Positions 6,557-13,057 are shown, counted from the stretch's first letter. The stretch is 20,929 nt of DNA from Candidatus Pacebacteria bacterium CG10_big_fil_rev_8_21_14_0_10_44_11 (GCA_002772705.1 PFDH01000022.1:1-20929), one strand, 5' to 3'. Translations and numbers: made by a program. Notes: generated from the letters alone by a model not told the origin.

Positions 6557-7276
6557 ATGAATCTTTCCCGTCCCCAACAAATGACCGCCAAGTTTGAAGA
6601 AAAAATTGTTCATAATTCCAAGTTTTCGCAATACACTTTTGAACTTGATGAACCACACCGGATACCGTTTGCCGCCGGTCAATATGTTTCAATTAAGGTT
6701 GATGAACGGGGCGATCGCCGATCCTATTCCATTTGTTCAACTCCCGACATTGACCATGGCTTCGAATTATTAATTGACTTGGCGCCTCAAGGTTTGGGGG
6801 TTAAGTATCTTGAAAGCCTGAAGTTTGGTGACACGGTTCAGATTTTGGGGCCGATGGGGATGTTTGTGGTGCCAGATGATCCAACCGAAGAAAATCTGGT
6901 TTTTATTGCCACTGGCGCTGGCATAGCCCCAATCAAGGCCATGATTCTTGACCAACTCCAAGTTAAACACGACCAACGGCCAATTATTTTATATTGGGGT
7001 CTGCGCTACGAACGGGACGCTTTTTGGTTTTTGGAGTTACAAGAATTGAGCCAATCGTTCCCCAACTTCAGCTTTCATCCAGTGATGTCGCGACCAGAAA
7101 ATGCCGATTGGGTGTTGTGCCGAGGTCGGGTGACTGACTGTTTGGTTAATCACCCGTTACCAGAAAAAACCGGTTACTACATCTGTGGCAATGCGCAGAT
7201 GTTGACAGACGTACTAACTATTTTGGAACAAAAAGGTGTTGAGATAACTCATCTTCACCATGAAAAATTTTATTAA
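6557..7276 (+). CDS. FAD/NAD(P)-binding oxidoreductase, FNR family
   Basis: A 239-residue ferredoxin-NADP reductase superfamily protein: an N-terminal FAD barrel followed by an NAD(P) domain. RSYS (residues 55-58) is the flavin-binding RxYS motif, with AAGQYVS (39-45) before it. ATGAGIAPI (118-126) is the nucleotide loop, YYICGNAQM (207-215) the pyridine-dinucleotide motif, and HHEKFY the usual terminus. No transmembrane or additional Fe-S domain is present. The ferredoxin gene 130 bp downstream is the natural redox partner, and a role in feeding electrons to Fe-S assembly or biosynthesis is an inference. It has its own -10 element and is followed by a large hairpin. Confidence 0.9.
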   Translation: MNLSRPQQMTAKFEEKIVHNSKFSQYTFELDEPHRIPFAAGQYVSIKVDERGDRRSYSICSTPDIDHGFELLIDLAPQGLGVKYLESLKFGDTVQILGPMGMFVVPDDPTEENLVFIATGAGIAPIKAMILDQLQVKHDQRPIILYWGLRYERDAFWFLELQELSQSFPNFSFHPVMSRPENADWVLCRGRVTDCLVNHPLPEKTGYYICGNAQMLTDVLTILEQKGVEITHLHHEKFY

Positions 7277-7278
7277 TG

Positions 7279-7344
7279 AGAACCTATTACATAACCTGCA
7301 TTCTATTCCAAGTCATTACGAAAGAAGGTTATGTGATAGGTTCT
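7279..7344. other. 19-bp inverted repeat (large hairpin)
   Basis: AGAACCTATTACATAACCT (7279-7297) pairs with AGGTTATGTGATAGGTTCT (7326-7344) with a single G-U/G-T position in 19 and a 28-nt loop. It starts 3 nt after the reductase stop. There is no T-tract, so it is not a standard intrinsic terminator. It could stabilise the upstream mRNA, act as a binding site, or be a small repeat element. Confidence 0.75.
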
Positions 7345-7359
7345 AGTAGACAGCTCAAG

Positions 7360-7406
7360 TAAAATGTGTTTAGATGCAGCCTACGTCACTCAAGATAGAA
7401 GGTTAG
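7360..7406 (+). promoter_or_regulatory. Promoter and 10-codon leader ORF before the ferredoxin gene
   Basis: TAAAAT (7360-7365) lies 8 nt before an ATG at 7374. From there a ten-codon frame (MQPTSLKIEG) ends in TAG at 7404-7406, immediately before the ferredoxin ATG and in the same frame. AGAAGG (7397-7402) inside this short frame could serve as Shine-Dalgarno for the ferredoxin. This may be a leaderless leader peptide coupled to ferredoxin translation, or chance. Confidence 0.3.
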
Positions 7407-7667
7407 ATGTTAGATCAAGCACCAGTGCAAACTCAACAAATTGGCAAATATCAAGTCAAAGTAATCAGAGAGAAATGCATCGGTGCTGCCAGTTGTGTGG
7501 CGATTGCTAATCAAGTTTTTGAGCTTGATGAGGAAAAAATTGCCAAAGTCATCAGTCAAGACGGTAATGACGATGAAACCAAACTATTAGCTGCCCAAAG
7601 CTGTCCCACCATGGCGATTATTGTCACTGATACTCAGACCGGTAAACAAGTTTGGCCAATCGAATAA
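7407..7667 (+). CDS. Three-cysteine ferredoxin ([3Fe-4S] type)
   Basis: An 86-residue soluble ferredoxin. Cysteines are Cys24 and Cys30 (EKCIGAASC) and Cys66 (QSCPTMAI). The position that would hold the second cluster Cys in a [4Fe-4S] ferredoxin is Ala27. This three-Cys pattern is that of single-cluster [3Fe-4S] ferredoxins, like those paired with P450s, or [4Fe-4S] forms with a non-Cys ligand. FELDEEKIAKV after the motif is typical. The reductase just upstream is the likely electron donor. ATG 7407 has AGAAGG upstream and abuts the stop of a ten-codon leader frame. Confidence 0.88.
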   Translation: MLDQAPVQTQQIGKYQVKVIREKCIGAASCVAIANQVFELDEEKIAKVISQDGNDDETKLLAAQSCPTMAIIVTDTQTGKQVWPIE

Positions 7668-7699
7668 AATTGGATAAAGTAGCACTATCAAGGGCGTTG

Positions 7700-8350
7700 A
7701 TGAAAAATATCCCTTTATTACTTGGAACCATTTTTGGGACGATCTTGCTGATTGTTGGTGTGGCCTATTTTTTTTCTCAGTCGCCATCAGCCGAAACTGC
7801 TCAGGAAATTGATCCAGTGCTGCTTACTCAAGACGCTCATAACTCGCTTGGACCGGCAGACGCTGTAATCACCGTGGTTGAGTTCAGCGACTTTCAGTGC
7901 CCGGCCTGCAAAGCTGCTCAACCGGTGGTAGAACAAATGAAAAGCCAGTATGGCGACGCGGTTCGCTTTATCTACTATCATTACCCTCTGGATAGTCTTC
8001 ACGCCAATGCTCACCTAGCTGCCCAAGCCAGCGAAGCGGCTGCTCAACTGGGTAAATTTTGGCAATATCACGATCTCTTGTTTGCCAAGCAAGCAGAATG
8101 GAGCGATATAGCTGATAAACGACAATTACTTGATACGTTTGGAGAATACGCCACACAATTAGAGGTTGACAAAGCGTCATTCTTGGAGAGAATAGAGTCA
8201 CAAGAGGTTGCTGATAGGATCACAAAAGATATCAACTTAGGTGACACTGTCCAGGTTAGAGCAACACCAACTTTTTTCGTCAATGGACGACAGACTACTG
8301 CCCCCCAGCTGCTTGCAGCTGTTGAGTCTGCAAGCGCGGATAGTAATTAG
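7700..8350 (+). CDS. Membrane-anchored DsbA-like thioredoxin-fold protein
   Basis: A 216-residue thiol oxidoreductase of the DsbA/Thioredoxin_4 group. One N-terminal membrane segment (about residues 4-25) should anchor it outside the cell membrane. The redox motif FQCPACK has Cys67 and Cys70, and the cis-proline loop is ATPTFFVNG near the C-terminus. It would form or isomerise disulfides in exported proteins; no DsbB-like partner is visible here. The frame is open back to a TTG at 7652 inside the ferredoxin gene. ATG 7700 is preferred because AAGG lies 6 nt before it and it gives a clean signal-anchor. The next gene is also membrane-anchored. Confidence 0.88.
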   Translation: MKNIPLLLGTIFGTILLIVGVAYFFSQSPSAETAQEIDPVLLTQDAHNSLGPADAVITVVEFSDFQCPACKAAQPVVEQMKSQYGDAVRFIYYHYPLDSLHANAHLAAQASEAAAQLGKFWQYHDLLFAKQAEWSDIADKRQLLDTFGEYATQLEVDKASFLERIESQEVADRITKDINLGDTVQVRATPTFFVNGRQTTAPQLLAAVESASADSN

Positions 8351-8380
8351 TATCGCGAACAACGCCAGAGGGGGCATTGC

Positions 8381-8908
8381 ATGAAACGTTTTACTCCATA
8401 TATTTTTCCACTCGTAGTTTTGGCTATCGTTTTCTTCTTGGTTTATCGCTGGTACAACATGCGCAACCAACAAGGTGACACCAGTCAGTATGGAGAAGGT
8501 ATTCAGATTGAGAATTTGAGTGATGCTGACTTAGACACCGTGATACGAGGTACGGGCGACTTTAAGACTTCTCCTCTGGAGATGTCAGAAAATACCGCTA
8601 GCACGGTAGAAGGTATTGGTTCAGTTCGCTACGAAGTTAAAGACGGTAAAGTCCGTTTTAGTGTGGCGGCTGATCTGCCAGAGCCAAAAACTCCCTACCA
8701 TGTCTGGATTCAAACCCGGGGTGGCGATAATTTAACCAAGGCTTTTGATCTGGAGCTTGGAAAAGGCGGCTATATGGGTACAGCTGCTGTCTCTCAAGAC
8801 TTGCTTCCGTTAGAAGTTTTTGTCAGCCAAGCTGGCGATAAAGGTCAGGTCATGGATCAGGTTATCCTCAAGGGTGTGATCGAGAATAGTCAAGAAACAA
8901 CTCCATAA
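8381..8908 (+). CDS. Membrane-anchored protein with RskA-like C-terminal domain
   Basis: A 175-residue protein with one N-terminal membrane segment (about 7-23) and an exported domain. Residues from about 104 on (YHVWIQTRGGDN, later a PLEVFVSQAGDKGQV stretch and VILKG) resemble the C-terminal extracytoplasmic domain of anti-sigma-K factor RskA. The cytoplasmic anti-sigma helix bundle is absent and no sigma-factor gene lies nearby, so it is not expected to work as an anti-sigma factor. Function is unknown; the fold may simply bind or sense outside the cell. A strong Shine-Dalgarno (GAGGGGG, 8368-8374) lies 6 nt before the ATG. It is 30 nt after the DsbA-like gene and probably cotranscribed. 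Confidence 0.7.
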   Translation: MKRFTPYIFPLVVLAIVFFLVYRWYNMRNQQGDTSQYGEGIQIENLSDADLDTVIRGTGDFKTSPLEMSENTASTVEGIGSVRYEVKDGKVRFSVAADLPEPKTPYHVWIQTRGGDNLTKAFDLELGKGGYMGTAAVSQDLLPLEVFVSQAGDKGQVMDQVILKGVIENSQETTP

Positions 8909-8922
8909 GTGTGATTTGCTTC

Positions 8923-8951
8923 TTGATACACTTCTCAAGTATGAGTATGAT
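8923..8951 (+). promoter_or_regulatory. Strong sigma-70-type promoter of the 67-residue protein
   Basis: TTGATA (8923-8928), a 17-bp spacer and TATGAT (8946-8951) match the housekeeping consensus at 5 of 6 bases in each hexamer. Predicted transcription starts near 8958. The promoter is bracketed by an inverted repeat, AGTGTGA (8908-8914) and TCACACT (8954-8960), which could be an operator or a terminator-like stem for the upstream gene. Confidence 0.7.
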
Positions 8952-8957
8952 AGTCAC

Positions 8958-9065
8958 ACTAATCGCAAGAACCAGAGGTGACAAGCAGTCACCAGACAGA
9001 AGGGTTAGTAGTAAACAGTAAAAAATAGTTAGCCCCGCTCAGCGGTGCAGCATAAAGGAGAACGT
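8958..9065 (+). promoter_or_regulatory. Structured 5' leader of the 67-residue protein
   Basis: A leader of roughly 108 nt with two compact hairpins: GGTGAC-aagca-GTCACC (8977-8993) and GC-c-CCGC-tca-GCGG-t-GC (9032-9048). The second ends 5 nt before the Shine-Dalgarno AAAGGAG (9054-9060). No known riboswitch class is recognised. Autoregulation, RNA stability or ribosome-binding control are all possible. Confidence 0.45.
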
Positions 9066-9269
9066 ATGGCAGATGCCTACAGTTATACAAATGCGAAGGG
9101 TCAGACGTACTACCTTCACACCAAAGAGGTAACTTTGAAAAATGGTAAGATCCAACGGATCTACTTCTTTGCCCGTGACGTTCGACCAGGCTCACTCCCA
9201 GCCGTACCAGCTGGTTATGAAGTGATGGAAACCAAACGAACCAACATGCCTGTGTTGAAAAAAGCCTAA
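9066..9269 (+). CDS. Small conserved-looking protein of unknown function
   Basis: A 67-residue cytosolic protein, rich in aromatic and charged residues, with no cysteine, signal or membrane segment. Text such as SYTNAKGQTYYLHTKEV, IQRIYFFARDVRPG and VPAGYEVMETKRT suggests a compact beta-rich fold. I have the impression that similar small proteins occur in other bacteria, but I cannot name a family. ATG 9066 has a near-perfect Shine-Dalgarno (AAAGGAG, 5-nt spacing). The earlier frame opening at 9045 lacks one. A strong promoter, structured leader and two terminators make this an isolated, probably highly expressed single-gene unit. Confidence 0.85.
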   Translation: MADAYSYTNAKGQTYYLHTKEVTLKNGKIQRIYFFARDVRPGSLPAVPAGYEVMETKRTNMPVLKKA

Positions 9270-9276
9270 TTTTTCT

Positions 9277-9300
9277 AAAAAACTGACTCGTCAGTCTTTT
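9277..9300 (+). terminator. First terminator after the 67-residue protein
   Basis: ACTGA (9282-9286), loop CTCG, TCAGT (9291-9295), flanked by A-run and TTTT that extend the pairing after one mismatch. It begins 8 nt after the stop codon. The stem is short, but the A/T flanks could make it work in both directions. Confidence 0.55.
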
Positions 9301-9312
9301 AATTAGAAGCTT

Positions 9313-9346
9313 AACCCCCCACTTTTGTAGCGGGGGGTTTTTGTTT
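9313..9346 (+). terminator. Intrinsic terminator with C6/G6 stem
   Basis: AACCCCCC (9313-9320), an 11-nt loop and GGGGGGTT (9332-9339) followed by a T-rich tract to 9346. This is a classical strong rho-independent terminator, placed behind a weaker hairpin. The promoter of the next gene starts at the end of its T-tract. Confidence 0.9.
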
Positions 9347-9354
9347 GGTAGAAT
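9346..9354 (+). promoter_or_regulatory. Extended -10 promoter of the sufT-like gene
   Basis: TGGTAGAAT is an extended -10 (TGn-TAGAAT). Its end is 7 nt before the ATG at 9362, predicting a leaderless mRNA. A TTGTAG 18 bp upstream, inside the terminator loop and stem base, could serve as -35. Confidence 0.55.
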
Positions 9355-9361
9355 GAGCACT

Positions 9362-9694
9362 ATGAATATAACTGAATCTCAAATCTGGGATCGGCTAAAA
9401 ACAGTGATTGATCCAGAACTTAAGCTAGATATTGTCAGTTTAGGGCTGATTTATCAAGTTACCGTTACGCCAATCCAAACCAAGGCAGGTGAGGAACCGT
9501 TTGTTCATATTTTATTAACGTTGACCACTCCTGGGTGTCCACTTTCGGCCGTGTTTGAAGAAAAAATCAAAGAAGCGCTGGACAGTTTGACAGGCCTAGA
9601 CGCCTATAAAAACGCCGAAATTGAACTTACCTTTGACCCTCCATGGATTCCTGATATGATGTCAGAAGAAGCCAGAGCAGAACTTAATGTATGA
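9362..9694 (+). CDS. sufT: SufT/MIP18-family Fe-S assembly factor (DUF59)
   Basis: A 110-residue single-domain DUF59 (MIP18) protein. Family members (SufT, CIA2, PaaD-like) help mature Fe-S proteins. Motifs are VIDPELKLDIVSLGLIY (residues 15-31), the reactive-cysteine block TTPGCPL (Cys59) and FDPPW (91-95). A role with the SUF proteins encoded 4 kb upstream is a reasonable inference, although a terminator and own promoter separate them. ATG 9362 fits the TGGTAGAAT element; ATG 9353 would overlap the -10 and is less likely. rpiB starts 9 nt downstream. Confidence 0.88.
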   Translation: MNITESQIWDRLKTVIDPELKLDIVSLGLIYQVTVTPIQTKAGEEPFVHILLTLTTPGCPLSAVFEEKIKEALDSLTGLDAYKNAEIELTFDPPWIPDMMSEEARAELNV

Positions 9695-9703
9695 AGTGAT
9701 GTT

Positions 9704-10189
9704 ATGAAAAAAAAGACATTAACCGTGGTGCTGAGTGCCGATCACGGCGGTTTTAAGTACTTAGCTCCAATCGAAAAAAACCTCACAGCGATGGGAGTCA
9801 AAGTCCAAAATCTTGGTCCTAACCAACTTGACCCAAACGACGACTATCCCAAGTATGCTTTTGCCGTCAGTAAGGCAGTTGCCAGAGCGCTGACTGCAGA
9901 TAAAAGATTTGGCGTGTTGCTTTGCCGATCTGGAGCAGGGATGACAATTGCAGCCAATAAAGTGCCAGGCATTCGCGCCATGACAGCTACCACTGCTCGG
10001 CAGGTAGAACATGGCAGGGAGCATGATGATATTAATGTTCTTTCACTCTCAGCAGATTGGTTAACCCTGAATCAAATGTGGGAATTAATTCAAGTTTTCT
10101 TGAAGACTGAATTTTCTAATGAAAAACGCCATTTACGCCGAATGCAGCAAATTGCTGACTTTGAAAATGACCTTGAGGAACATTCGTGA
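9704..10189 (+). CDS. rpiB: Ribose-5-phosphate isomerase B family protein
   Basis: A 161-residue RpiB/LacA-LacB family isomerase, interconverting ribose-5-phosphate and ribulose-5-phosphate. SADHGG (residues 11-16) is the phosphate/sugar-binding start, LLCRSGAGMTIAANKVPGIR (72-91) holds the catalytic-base Cys74, and REHDDINVL (105-113) matches the RHNDANVL block. The Cys loop reads CRSG rather than the usual CGTG or CGSG, a mild divergence. Length is normal. Its end overlaps the next gene by 4 nt (GTGA), coupling it to the rpe-like gene, which uses its product. Confidence 0.9.
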   Translation: MKKKTLTVVLSADHGGFKYLAPIEKNLTAMGVKVQNLGPNQLDPNDDYPKYAFAVSKAVARALTADKRFGVLLCRSGAGMTIAANKVPGIRAMTATTARQVEHGREHDDINVLSLSADWLTLNQMWELIQVFLKTEFSNEKRHLRRMQQIADFENDLEEHS

Positions 10190-10848
10190 AAATTTATCCC
10201 GCTTTGTTGAGCGATTCTCGGTCAGAGTTGCAGCGCCAGCTGGATCTGATCGGTCAGCAGTGTTCTTCAGAACTGGTTTCACTGGTGCAGGTTGATGTTA
10301 TTGATGGCAAGTTTGCGGACAATGTAACACTTACCCCCAGCGATTTACCTGATTTGAACTGGGGCGATCTGCAGCTTGATATTCACCTGATGGTCGAGGA
10401 GCCCCTCGATTATGTCTACGAACTGATTGATGTCAAAAATCAGTTGCCAATCAGAGGAGTGATTGCTCAGGTTGAACGGATGACCAACCGAGATCTTTTT
10501 TTAGAAGAAGTCGAAAAAAACGGTTGGTTGCCAGGCTTATCTTTAGATTTATTTACCCCGGTTGATGAGCTGGAAACCCAAGTGCCTCACTACTTAAAAA
10601 TTATTCAGATTATGGCGATTGAGGCGGGTTTTCAAGGTGAAACTTTTAAACCAGTCGCCTTAGAAAAAATTAAAACGCTTAAACCGCTAGCCAACCAGTT
10701 GGGGTTAGAGTTGATTGTTGATGGTGGCGTGAATCAAGCGTCGATCGGTCAGATTGCCGCCGCCGGAGCAAATGCCGTGGCGGTGGGCAGTGCGCTCTGG
10801 CAATCAGCTTCAATTTCTGACACAATAGAGTCATTAACAAAAGCTTAA
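10186..10848 (+). CDS. rpe: Ribulose-phosphate 3-epimerase-like protein
   Basis: A 220-residue TIM-barrel protein of the Rpe family, which interconverts ribulose-5-phosphate and xylulose-5-phosphate. VDVIDGKF (36-43), LDIHLMVEEP (64-73, His67) and LIVDGGVN (176-183, Asp179) are clear family blocks. Of the four metal ligands known from Rpe (His, Asp, His, Asp), the first is Gln35 here; Asp37, His67 and Asp179 remain. The MxVxPGFGGQ loop is changed to MAIEAGFQGETF. It may be a working but divergent epimerase or act on a related sugar phosphate. It starts at GTG 10186, overlapping rpiB by 4 nt. Confidence 0.78.
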   Translation: MKIYPALLSDSRSELQRQLDLIGQQCSSELVSLVQVDVIDGKFADNVTLTPSDLPDLNWGDLQLDIHLMVEEPLDYVYELIDVKNQLPIRGVIAQVERMTNRDLFLEEVEKNGWLPGLSLDLFTPVDELETQVPHYLKIIQIMAIEAGFQGETFKPVALEKIKTLKPLANQLGLELIVDGGVNQASIGQIAAAGANAVAVGSALWQSASISDTIESLTKA

Positions 10849-10892
10849 TACCCGGTCTTAACCTGGTTTTGTGCTTTAAGAAGTCGCTGCCC

Positions 10893-11522
10893 ATGCAAAC
10901 ACAAGTTACTATTCCCAAGGCCAAACGCCACTGTGATATCACCAATGTGGCAATTTTTGGCAGTGCCGATATTGATGAACTGCACCCCTTATACAGCGAA
11001 GTTTTCACCGTTGCCCGCTACTTGGCGTATCAAGGTAAAGTGATTATCAATGGCGGTGGTCCAGGAGTAATGGACGCAGCCACCAAGGGGGCTCAGGCCG
11101 CCGGCGGCAAAACCCTCGTCGTGACCTTTTATCCCAAAGACATGCCTGAGTTTGAGGGCCGGTATACCGGTAACAAAGCCGACGTCGAGATCAAAACGGC
11201 CAACTATCTTGAACGGATGTACGGTCTGATTGAACAGGCCGACATTTTTATCTGTTTTCAAGGCGGCACCGGCACTCTCAGTGAATGGTCAACGGTTTGG
11301 TTACTAGCTCATCTGTACTATGGCAATCACAAACCAATTATTTTGTATGGTGGATTTTGGCAGGAAGTAATGGAGGTGATTGAAAAGCACTTTTTTATTG
11401 GAGAAACCGAACACAAAGTCTATAAAATTGTGAAAAATGAAACAGAATTGATCAAAGCGCTTGAAGAATTTGAACAAGAACTAGAAAGTCGTTGTGGGCT
11501 ACCGCGTTTGCCTCAAGAATAA
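10893..11522 (+). CDS. LOG-family protein (Rossmann nucleotide phosphoribohydrolase-like)
   Basis: A 209-residue protein of the LOG/TIGR00730-type lysine-decarboxylase-like family. Bacterial members cleave nucleoside 5'-monophosphates to base and ribose 5-phosphate, and plant LOG activates cytokinins. GGGPGVMDAATKGA (residues 54-67) and QGGTGTLSEW (123-132, Glu131) are the hallmark blocks; ANYLERMYGL (103-112) supplies the conserved Arg. The usual PGGxGT is QGGTGT. Production of ribose 5-phosphate would fit rpiB and rpe just upstream. ATG 10893 is preferred over a TTG at 10869. No Shine-Dalgarno is seen. Confidence 0.85.
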   Translation: MQTQVTIPKAKRHCDITNVAIFGSADIDELHPLYSEVFTVARYLAYQGKVIINGGGPGVMDAATKGAQAAGGKTLVVTFYPKDMPEFEGRYTGNKADVEIKTANYLERMYGLIEQADIFICFQGGTGTLSEWSTVWLLAHLYYGNHKPIILYGGFWQEVMEVIEKHFFIGETEHKVYKIVKNETELIKALEEFEQELESRCGLPRLPQE

Positions 11523-11554
11523 TTGATGAAAACTGATCAAAAGCGCGGCCAACT

Positions 11555-12481
11555 ATGTATGATTTGATTACCATCGGCTCGGCTTTGATTGATATCTTTA
11601 TTCGGTCAAAGCAGTTTATTTTGCGTCCCACCAGCAAGGGAACGTTGATTTGTCAACTTTATGGAGAAAAAATAGACGTTGATAGTTTTTTGATTGCCAC
11701 TGGGGGCGGTGGCAGCAATGCGGCAGTTGGCTTTGCTCGGGCTGGCTTTAACGTGGCCACGGTGACCGAAACGGGTAAAGATACGCTGGCAGATTTATTA
11801 TTATCCGAGTTTCACAAAGAATGTGTTGCCACTAACTATGTTGCTCAAGAACGTCGAGAAGAAACTGGCGGCTCAGTCATTATGTTGGGCGAAGATGGCG
11901 GCCGAACCGTGATGGTGCATCGAGGAGCGTCCTCACTGCTTGATCCTCATGATATACCGATGCGCGCGGTCAAAAAAGCCGATTGGATCCATCTTTCTAG
12001 CATTGCCGGAAGATTACCGGCCTTATGGGCAATCGCTGCTGGCCTCAAGGAAGGCTCGGCGAGTTGTTCCTGGAATCCTGGTCAAGCTGAGCTCGACTTA
12101 ATTAATGCTGGCGAACTGACAGCCCAGTCTCTACCCTGCCAGATTCTGGTTATGAATGCTGAAGAATGGAAAAAGATGAGGTTGAAACAACAAGCTTTCC
12201 GGGCAATAATTCCAGAAATTGTTGTCACAGAGGGTGGCAAGGGTGGCAAATTATATCTTAAAGGTGAGCGAAGGCCACAAAGTTTTGAATCAAGCGGAAT
12301 AAAAAGCGTAGATGTGACTGGAGCCGGCGACTCGTTTGCCGTTGGCTACATCACCGCTCGGGTTAAGGGTAAGCAACCAATGGTAGCGGTGGAGTGGGGT
12401 AAGCGAAATGCTGCCTCAGTTATTCAATATTTGGGGGCTAAAAAAGGTTTACTAACACTTGCGGAGCTGTCCAAACCGTAA
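11555..12481 (+). CDS. PfkB-family carbohydrate kinase
   Basis: A 308-residue ribokinase/PfkB-type sugar or nucleoside kinase. ATGGGGSNAAVGFARAG (48-64) is the substrate-binding first signature, and VDVTGAGDSFAVGY the second, with catalytic base Asp259 in GAGD. Length is typical of the family. Substrate cannot be assigned; ribose, a ribose-derived nucleoside or a fructose phosphate are all possible, and the pentose-phosphate neighbours favour the first two. It lies 32 nt after the LOG-family gene, with no Shine-Dalgarno visible. Confidence 0.88.
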   Translation: MYDLITIGSALIDIFIRSKQFILRPTSKGTLICQLYGEKIDVDSFLIATGGGGSNAAVGFARAGFNVATVTETGKDTLADLLLSEFHKECVATNYVAQERREETGGSVIMLGEDGGRTVMVHRGASSLLDPHDIPMRAVKKADWIHLSSIAGRLPALWAIAAGLKEGSASCSWNPGQAELDLINAGELTAQSLPCQILVMNAEEWKKMRLKQQAFRAIIPEIVVTEGGKGGKLYLKGERRPQSFESSGIKSVDVTGAGDSFAVGYITARVKGKQPMVAVEWGKRNAASVIQYLGAKKGLLTLAELSKP

Positions 12482-12487
12482 AAATTT

Positions 12488-12496
12488 TGTCATAAT
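12488..12496 (+). promoter_or_regulatory. Extended -10 promoter of the LPQTG protein gene
   Basis: TGTCATAAT (TGn-CATAAT) starts 6 nt after the kinase stop, and its end is 6 nt before the ATG at 12503, again giving a predicted leaderless mRNA. No Shine-Dalgarno lies between. Confidence 0.5.
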
Positions 12497-12502
12497 CAAT
12501 AT

Positions 12503-13057
12503 ATGAAGAAGTCTATTCTCTTGCTTGTAGTGTGTTTGCTTAGTTTTGGATTGTCTGCGGGACAGGCACTGGCGATGACGCTTGAGTCGATTGGTGTCAG
12601 TACTGTGGGGGGAATCACGATTAGCAGTTGGACCTACCAAGGAACTAACCCGGTTATCGTTGGTACCGCCGATCCTGGGGCAACAGTGACGGTCACGATT
12701 GATGGTACCGCAGCGGCAGCCACTGCGGATGACGCTGGTGATTGGTCATACACGCCAACTACATTAACCACCTCGGGTAGCTATCCAATCACCATTGCCT
12801 CTGGTACTGAGTCAATGTCATTCACTTTGGCTTTAACGACTAACTCAACTTCGACAACAACTACCACTAGCTCAAGCAGCACCAGCTCGGCTGGTGTAAC
12901 GTTGCCAGAAGAGCTCCCCCAAACCGGCAGCTTTGGCCAAACCTTGGTGCTGGCTGGATCCGGTCTGGCGCTAGTCCTGGCTGGCGTCCTTTTTTACTGG
13001 AAGGTGGTGCCAAAACTACTGTTTGAAGAAGTGACAGAAGTTGACCAACTTGATTAA
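12503..13057 (+). CDS. Secreted Ig-like surface protein with LPQTG motif
   Basis: A 184-residue exported protein. A signal peptide spans residues 1-24 (KK, hydrophobic core, AQALA-like cleavage at GQALA). A single bacterial Ig-like domain follows (about 45-112; NPVIVGTADPGATVTVTIDG is typical), then a Ser/Thr linker (113-130), LPQTG at 138-142, a membrane segment (about 147-166) and an 18-residue tail that is largely acidic (EEVTEVDQLD). This is the architecture of a sortase substrate, but the tail is long and acidic rather than short and basic, and no sortase gene is in the window. It may be a cell-surface adhesin or stalk, sortase-linked or simply membrane-held. Confidence 0.82.
   Translation: MKKSILLLVVCLLSFGLSAGQALAMTLESIGVSTVGGITISSWTYQGTNPVIVGTADPGATVTVTIDGTAAAATADDAGDWSYTPTTLTTSGSYPITIASGTESMSFTLALTTNSTSTTTTTSSSSTSSAGVTLPEELPQTGSFGQTLVLAGSGLALVLAGVLFYWKVVPKLLFEEVTEVDQLD

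Noticed and set aside
7652..7699. TTG 7652 as start of the DsbA-like gene
   Set aside because: It lies inside the ferredoxin gene. ATG 7700 has a Shine-Dalgarno and gives a clean membrane anchor.
8989..9360. Minus-strand frame of 123 codons
   Set aside because: It runs across the well-supported 67-residue gene and both terminators and has no recognisable protein features.
10857..10880. Weak TGn-TTTAAG element and short dyad before the LOG-family gene
   Set aside because: Poor match and 12 nt from the ATG; not strong enough to list as a promoter or terminator.
10679..11008. Minus-strand frame of 109 codons
   Set aside because: It is antisense to the ends of the rpe-like and LOG-family genes and shows no domain.
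12841..12900. Ser/Thr codon repeats as a possible microsatellite or CRISPR-like array
   Set aside because: They encode the low-complexity stalk of the LPQTG protein; units are irregular with no spacers.
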